DNA from: Chloroflexota bacterium
GTDB lineage: Bacteria; Chloroflexota; Anaerolineae; Aggregatilineales; Phototrophicaceae
Direction of reading: 5' to 3'
Length of the DNA stretch: 64,000 nt
NCBI GenBank assembly: GCA_016223085.1
Contig: JACRPS010000020.1
Location: 1-64,000 of the forward strand
Shown here piece after piece: positions 59,454 through 64,000 of the stretch. The notes under the pieces are model-generated. The model saw only the letters and a program-made list of their open reading frames with translations. It did not search any database and was not told the DNA's origin. The stretch's first letter is position 1; the number at the start of each line of letters is the position of its first letter. A program made the position numbers and the translations under genes.

Positions 59454-60941
59454 ATGTCTGCTGTTTTTCGCCGCTTCTGGCCGGCGGCCACGATCTCACC
59501 CGAAACCTCTGCCCGTGTTGACCGCGAAGGACGCGTCTGGCTGGTTGGCCTGCTGGCGCTGTTTGCGATCGCGGTGTTCCTCGTCGTCGGCATCCGCCTC
59601 ACCTACCTGTACCCGGACGAGTACCTGGTTTATCGTTTCACCCGCGACGATCTGGGGTATACGGTGACGTACCTCGCGGAACACGACATTCAGGGGCCGC
59701 TGTGGTTTGCCCTCTTCTGGGGCTGGCGGCAACTGGCCGGCACAAGCGAGTTTGCAGGCCGGATGCTGGCGCTGCTGTTCAGTCTGCTGACACTGGCGGT
59801 GCTGTATCAGATCGGACGCAACTGGTTTGGCGCGGCGCGGGCTGGCGTTTATGCCATGCTGGCGCTGACCGGGATGAACCTGTTTTTCCAGTTTGCGCTG
59901 GGAATTCGCCCGTATGCGCTGGCGCTGCTGCTGGCGAGCCTGTCCATGTTCAGCTTTTACCGCTGGGTGAAAGCGGGAAAGGTGCGCTGGGGGGTGGGCT
60001 ACGCGGTCACGGTGGCGGCGATGCTGTACGTCCATTACTTCCTGTCCCTGCTGGTTTTGATTCAAGCGCTGGTATTTGCTGCCCTGTTCGTGCGGCAGCC
60101 ATCGCGCCGGCTGTTCCGGCAAGCGCTCGGCCTGATGCTGCTGGTGTTGTTGTTATGGTCACCCTGGCTGCCCAGTTTTCTATACCAGATCAGGAACTTA
60201 CGGGAAGCGGAGCTGATCGGTGGTAACGCCCGTGGCGTGCTGGGTGTGGGGACAACGACGGTGGCAACATCACTGGACGCCATATGGGGGCTGATACAGG
60301 CCGCCACCAACGGACAGGCGTGGTTGTATGCGATTGTCCTGCTGGCGGGCGTGGTGCTGCTATGGCGCAGGACGGCGTACCGCCTCGCGCTGGCGTGGGC
60401 GCTCGGTCTGCCGGCGGTTGCCTTCCTGATAAACACGGTGGTGGCGGTCTACGCCCCGCGTTATATCCTGAGCTTCATCCTGGGGCTGGCGCTGGCGCTG
60501 GGCGCGGCGCTGGCGGCACTGCCGCTGCGCGTGCGCTGGCTGGCTCTGGTGGTCTTCACGGCGATCAGCCTGTGGGCGCTGCCCTCGCAGCTTCCCAAAG
60601 ACCGCATCCCGTACCGCGATATTGTGGCAACCTTTGCGGCGGCGGCGCGGGCGGGGGACGCACTGTTTTATGACCGGGCCAACGAGAGTGACGACGTGTG
60701 GAAGTGGGAAGTGGGGCGGCAGTTCGCCCCCAACTGGGGCGGCTATCGCGTCAAAACGGTGGAGGAGGCGATTGCGGCGGAGCGGGTGTGGTTCATCACG
60801 GCGGACTGGTTGAACCCGGCGGTGCAGGCCAACTTTTACGCGATTGAAGCGACACATCCGTTACAGCAGGTGATCGGGGATTGCAACCGCTACTGGTGTT
60901 TTATCATCCAACTGCTGGAGAAAGTTCCGAGTTCCGAGTGA
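59454..60941 (+). CDS. GT39-like membrane glycosyltransferase
   Basis: 495 aa from MSAVFRRFWPA. About 10-11 membrane helices. LYPDEYLVYRFTRDDLGYTVTYLAEHDIQGPLWFALFWGWRQLAGTSEFAGRMLALLFSLLTLAVLY matches the PMT_2/GT39-like pattern, with the acidic D-E in the first extracytoplasmic loop; the C-terminal domain (ALFYDRANESDDVWKWEVGRQ) is soluble. It is divergent from the dehydrogenase, with 115 bp between the starts. Third protein of this type in the window. Confidence 0.82.
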   Translation: MSAVFRRFWPAATISPETSARVDREGRVWLVGLLALFAIAVFLVVGIRLTYLYPDEYLVYRFTRDDLGYTVTYLAEHDIQGPLWFALFWGWRQLAGTSEFAGRMLALLFSLLTLAVLYQIGRNWFGAARAGVYAMLALTGMNLFFQFALGIRPYALALLLASLSMFSFYRWVKAGKVRWGVGYAVTVAAMLYVHYFLSLLVLIQALVFAALFVRQPSRRLFRQALGLMLLVLLLWSPWLPSFLYQIRNLREAELIGGNARGVLGVGTTTVATSLDAIWGLIQAATNGQAWLYAIVLLAGVVLLWRRTAYRLALAWALGLPAVAFLINTVVAVYAPRYILSFILGLALALGAALAALPLRVRWLALVVFTAISLWALPSQLPKDRIPYRDIVATFAAAARAGDALFYDRANESDDVWKWEVGRQFAPNWGGYRVKTVEEAIAAERVWFITADWLNPAVQANFYAIEATHPLQQVIGDCNRYWCFIIQLLEKVPSSE

Positions 60942-60965
60942 GCGAGTTCCGAGTTAAAAGCCAAG
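60926..60965. repeat. AGTTCCGAGTT repeats
   Basis: AAAGTTCCGAGTTCCGAGTGAGCGAGTTCCGAGTTAAAAG, overlapping the end of the GT39-like gene (its C-terminus KVPSSE is encoded by the repeat). Confidence 0.7.
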
Positions 60966-61261
60966 GGGCAGGGTTTGGGCTTCGTCCGGTAAATTCCTGA
61001 TATTGTTTTCCGCAGGGGCGCAAGGCCCCCCTACAAATGTCGGTGGCGTTACGTGAAACAGTTGCCAGACAGAGCAGTTAGAAAGATGAGGACACCGGGT
61101 TCCGGTTAAGAAGAAAAGTTACATACTCTTCTGTAATCCCGATTGAGTCCAATTTCCAATATTGGTTTTATTTGGGCGGTATAACCTTTGTGCTACCATT
61201 CCGTATAGACGTTGCCGGGGGCGACCCACCAGGTCGCCCCTACTGTTGAACAGGTACAGGT
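60966..61261. repeat. Intergenic region with hairpins
   Basis: Contains CGCAGGGGCGCAAGGCCCCCCTACA at about 61011 and the family D hairpin GGGGGCGACCCACCAGGTCGCCCCTAC at about 61216. No gene is seen; 61085-61200 is AT-richer and likely holds the exporter promoter. Confidence 0.6.
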
Positions 61262-63037
61262 ATGGCTTCAGAGTTTGTCGCGCGCGTGGGCTTCAAAACC
61301 GATCACTCCAGCCCGGTCAGGTTTATCTGGTCACACATCATCCGGCATCCAGTTGTTGCTGTATTGATGGTTATTGGCGCGTTCAGCAACGCGGCGCTGG
61401 CGGGGGCTGTGCCAGTATTCATCGGGCAGGCGTTTAACGCCGTGATCGCGGGGCAGGGCAGCGAGGCGATTATCAGCATGGCCCTAGCGATTGTGGCATC
61501 ACAGCTTTTGCGCGCGGGTTTGCAACTGGTGCGGAACTTCTCGTCGGAGATTTTCGCGCAGCGTATCGAACGCGACGTGCGCGACGAACTGTATGCCAGC
61601 CTGCTGGGCAAGAGCATGACGTTTCATGATATGCAGCCGGTCGGTGAGATTATGGCACGGGTGACCAACGACGTGCGCGAAATGAACCTGATGATGAATC
61701 CCGGTTTTAACCTCATCATCGGGTCCGGGATGTTTTTGCTCGTGCCGCTGCTGACCTCACCAACCATTTACCCGTCGCTGATTCTGGTGCCGGCGGCATT
61801 CCTGACACTGTACATCTGGGCGCAGTACCGCTTCATCACCTCGCTGCACCCGATTGCCGAGGCGGTGCGGGCCGGGTTTGGCCGGATGAACGCCCGGCTG
61901 GCAGAAACGATTGAAGGGTTGCAGGTGGTGAAGGGCGCGGCGCGGGAGCAGCAGGAGATTGACGCCTTCGCGGACAAGGCCGACGAGGTTCGTGATTATT
62001 TCATCCAGCAGGGCGACATCGAAGCGCGCTATCTGCCGTACCTGATGCTGGGGCTGTCCATCTTCGCCGGTCTGCTTCACGCCGTGTATCTGTACCAGCT
62101 TGGGTTGATTGACACCGGCAAAATTGTTGCGTTCATGGGGCAGATTTTCCTGTTTGGCTTCCCGGTATTCACGTCCATGCGGTCGCTATCGCAGGTAGCG
62201 CTGGGGTACGCCAGCGCGAGCCGCATCCTGAACATAATCAACACCGAAACCGACCTTGACCAGAACCGCAGCGGCCACAACCAGCCGATACAGGGCGCGG
62301 TGGAATTTAAACATGTGACGTTCGGCTATGTGGAAGGCAACCCGGTGCTGCACGACGTGTCGTTTAAGATCGAACCGGGGCAGACGGTCGCTATCGTGGG
62401 GCAGACCGGCGCGGGCAAAAGCACCGTCACCAAACTGCTGAATCGTATCTATGATGTAGACGCCGGGCAGGTATGCGTGGACGACGTGGACGTGCGTGAC
62501 TGGAATCTGGCCGGGCTGCGATCGCAGATCAGCGTCATCGAGCAAGATATTTTCCTGTTCAGCCGGACGATTGCGGAGAACATCGCGTTCAGCAAGCCGG
62601 ACGCGACGCAGGAACAGATCGAAGACGCGGCGCGGAAGGCCCAGGCGCACGAGTTCATTACGAGCTTTGCCGACGGTTACCAGACGGTCGTCGGGCAACG
62701 CGGCGTCACGTTAAGCGGCGGGCAGCGCCAGCGGCTGGCGATTGCGCGCGCGTTCCTGAGCGACCCGCCGATTCTGGTACTGGACGACAGCACCAGCGCG
62801 ATTGACAGCGCCACCGAAGACCTGATTCAGCGGGCGATCTGGGCGGCCTCGCGGGGCCGGACGACGATTCTCATCACACACCGTCTGTCGCAAATTCGGT
62901 GGGCGGACCACATCATCGTGCTGCGGCAGGGGCGGGTGGTGGCGCAGGGCAAACACGACGACCTGCTGCGCACGTCGGAAGCCTACCGCCGTATCTTCGC
63001 GCGGTATGAGAAGCCGGTGGAGAAGGTGGTTTCGTAA
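61262..63037 (+). CDS. ABC exporter half-transporter, degenerate catalytic Glu
   Basis: 591 aa. Six-helix ABC transmembrane domain 20-320, nucleotide-binding domain 345-580: Walker A GQTGAGKST, Q loop, signature LSGGQRQRLAIARAF, Walker B ILVLDDSTSAID, H loop ITHRL. The residue after the Walker B Asp is Asp instead of the catalytic Glu, typical of the non-hydrolysing site partner in heterodimeric exporters (BmrC/TM287-like). The partner is the downstream gene at 63268. The substrate could be lipid or drug; unknown. Confidence 0.92.
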   Translation: MASEFVARVGFKTDHSSPVRFIWSHIIRHPVVAVLMVIGAFSNAALAGAVPVFIGQAFNAVIAGQGSEAIISMALAIVASQLLRAGLQLVRNFSSEIFAQRIERDVRDELYASLLGKSMTFHDMQPVGEIMARVTNDVREMNLMMNPGFNLIIGSGMFLLVPLLTSPTIYPSLILVPAAFLTLYIWAQYRFITSLHPIAEAVRAGFGRMNARLAETIEGLQVVKGAAREQQEIDAFADKADEVRDYFIQQGDIEARYLPYLMLGLSIFAGLLHAVYLYQLGLIDTGKIVAFMGQIFLFGFPVFTSMRSLSQVALGYASASRILNIINTETDLDQNRSGHNQPIQGAVEFKHVTFGYVEGNPVLHDVSFKIEPGQTVAIVGQTGAGKSTVTKLLNRIYDVDAGQVCVDDVDVRDWNLAGLRSQISVIEQDIFLFSRTIAENIAFSKPDATQEQIEDAARKAQAHEFITSFADGYQTVVGQRGVTLSGGQRQRLAIARAFLSDPPILVLDDSTSAIDSATEDLIQRAIWAASRGRTTILITHRLSQIRWADHIIVLRQGRVVAQGKHDDLLRTSEAYRRIFARYEKPVEKVVS

Positions 63038-63038
63038 A

Positions 63039-63180
63039 GTCGCCGGACGCTGAAAGCCGGACGGCTGAATGAAGAAAGCCACCTGAAGGTGGCTGGACAG
63101 ACTGTGTGCAAGGGTGTACAGCCCGTTGAAAGCAGGCTTACCAAAGTGGTTCAACCAGGGAGCTTCCAGCCCTGGCGGTG
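63039..63180. repeat. Family E and F hairpins between the exporter genes
   Basis: GTCGCCGGACGCTGAAAGCCGGACGGCTGAATGAAGAAAGCCACCTGAAGGTGGCTGG, then AGCCCGTTGAAAGCAGGCTT and CCAGGGAGCTTCCAGCCCTGG. A further hairpin, GGGGCGCACGGCGGAGCGCCC, is at about 63203. Confidence 0.75.
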
Positions 63181-63267
63181 CAAACGGTTAGTCCGGTTCA
63201 TATGGGGCGCACGGCGGAGCGCCCTATAAAAAACCGTCACCGAAATTGAAGATCAGCACGAAACGGA

Positions 63268-64000
63268 ATGGGTATGGGTTTCTTTGGCTCGCTTGAACAG
63301 GAAAAATACGACCGGCAGTACGGCGACGCCTATCTGCTGAAGCGCATCGGGCAGTATCTGTTCCAGTACCGCCGCTGGCTGCTGACCATGATCGGGGCGT
63401 TGATTGGCATCTCGTTTATCGGTTCGCTGTACCCGATTCTCGTTTCTGCGACGGTGGACGCACTGGAAGCGGACAACGCCGCGCAAATCGTCCCGCTGCT
63501 GCTAGGGGCGCTGCTGCTCACGGCGCTGTTCGACTACGCGCTGGCCTGGACGCGCCGCGCGGCGACCAGCCGGTTAATCGGCCACGCGGTCAGCCAGATG
63601 CGTAAGGATGCGTTCGCCGCCGCCGTTAACCGCGATCTGGCGTTTTACGATGAGGAGAAGTCCGGCAAGGTGGTCAGCCGCATCACCAGCGACACGCAGG
63701 AATTTGGGCAGGTGCTGGTGCTGACGGGCGACATTCTGACCCAGTTTATTGAACTGATCGTGCTGGTGGTGGTGCTGTTCACCCGTGACTGGCGGCTGAC
63801 GCTGCTGCTGATGCTGTGGATCCCGGTATTTCTGGGGCTGTCGCTGTTCTTCCGCTGGCTGGCGCGCAAGGCCGGACGGCAGGGGGCGCGGGCGATGGCC
63901 GCCGTCAACGACAACATTCAGGAGAGTGTGTCCGGCATCAGCGTTGCCAAAAACTTCCGCCGCGAGGCGATGATCTACGACGAATTTACGGAGATCAACC
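63268..64000 (+). CDS. ABC exporter half-transporter, partial (cut by window end)
   Basis: At least 244 aa visible, absent from the ORF track because it has no stop in the window. MGMGFFGSLEQEKYDRQYGDAYLLKRIGQYLFQYRRWLLTMIGALIGISFIGSLYPILVSATVDALE begins a six-helix ABC exporter domain; RRAATSRLIGHAVSQMRKDAFAAAVNRDLAFYDEEKSGKVVSRITSDTQEFGQ is the first intracellular coupling loop. Two in-frame ATGs (63268 and 63274) are possible starts. The nucleotide-binding domain lies beyond base 64000, so its catalytic residues cannot be checked. Probable heterodimer partner of 61262..63037. Confidence 0.88.
   Translation, partial: MGMGFFGSLEQEKYDRQYGDAYLLKRIGQYLFQYRRWLLTMIGALIGISFIGSLYPILVSATVDALEADNAAQIVPLLLGALLLTALFDYALAWTRRAATSRLIGHAVSQMRKDAFAAAVNRDLAFYDEEKSGKVVSRITSDTQEFGQVLVLTGDILTQFIELIVLVVVLFTRDWRLTLLLMLWIPVFLGLSLFFRWLARKAGRQGARAMAAVNDNIQESVSGISVAKNFRREAMIYDEFTEIN

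Overview
The window reads as a chromosomal segment of a GC-rich member of the Chloroflexota (Anaerolineae-like). This is inferred from T/P-rich 'TPTxTPT' linkers in exported proteins, many GAF/PAS histidine kinases, tandem-HTH and TPR regulators, and hairpin-filled intergenic spaces. No rRNA, tRNA or CRISPR array is visible, so placement below phylum is not possible. murI, uppP and a LysM lipoprotein imply a peptidoglycan or cell-wall metabolism. Layout: 1-3405, a secreted deacetylase-like protein broken by a 71-bp deletion inside a tandem repeat; 3762-9253, glnS, small membrane proteins, a methyltransferase and a radical SAM/SPASM protein; 9374-13092, an AlbA/HATPase regulator and a membrane histidine kinase; 13463-13873, a lone IS200-type (Y1, HUH) transposase surrounded by hairpin repeats; 14609-17202, murI, a class I glutamine amidotransferase-like hydrolase, rplS and a Nudix hydrolase; 17281-21540, a LysM lipoprotein and two overlapping signalling proteins; 22203-24463, uppP and an MFS exporter. 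From 24473 to 42663 every gene is on the minus strand: first a complete peptide ABC importer, then a branched acyl-CoA (leucine/isovalerate or acyclic terpene, Liu/Atu-like) catabolic cluster. That cluster has a biotin carboxylase and carboxyltransferase, an isovaleryl-type acyl-CoA dehydrogenase, a methylglutaconyl-type hydratase, and both AtuA-like subunits. It is interrupted by toxin-antitoxin-like and defence-like small genes (DUF6883/DUF4926, HicB/DUF433, a stand-alone SRA-like domain). 42992-47333 holds two KimA-like potassium transporters. 47532-53598 holds a histidine kinase, a double-HTH regulator, a TPR protein and a membrane glycosyltransferase. 53781-60941 holds GT2 and GT39-type glycosyltransferases, a GNAT, an AlkZ-like protein and a 2-hydroxyacid dehydrogenase. 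61262 to the end holds a heterodimeric ABC exporter pair, the second gene cut by the window edge. The most striking property is a dense population of short palindromic elements. A 28-bp core GTAGGGRCACG-NNNN-CGTGYCCCTAC occurs in intergenic DNA, inside two larger MITE-like element families, and in frame inside coding sequences: five insertions in four different genes. All five are read in the same frame, giving a VG(T/A)R(H/Y)(A/I)V(S/P)L-type peptide. Other copies supply stop codons. The IS200-like transposase next to a full-length element is a candidate mobilising enzyme. This resembles Rickettsia palindromic elements and the REP/RAYT partnership in concept, but the sequences and host differ. 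Many track ORFs start upstream of the likely true start; revised starts are given where an RBS or domain boundary supports them.
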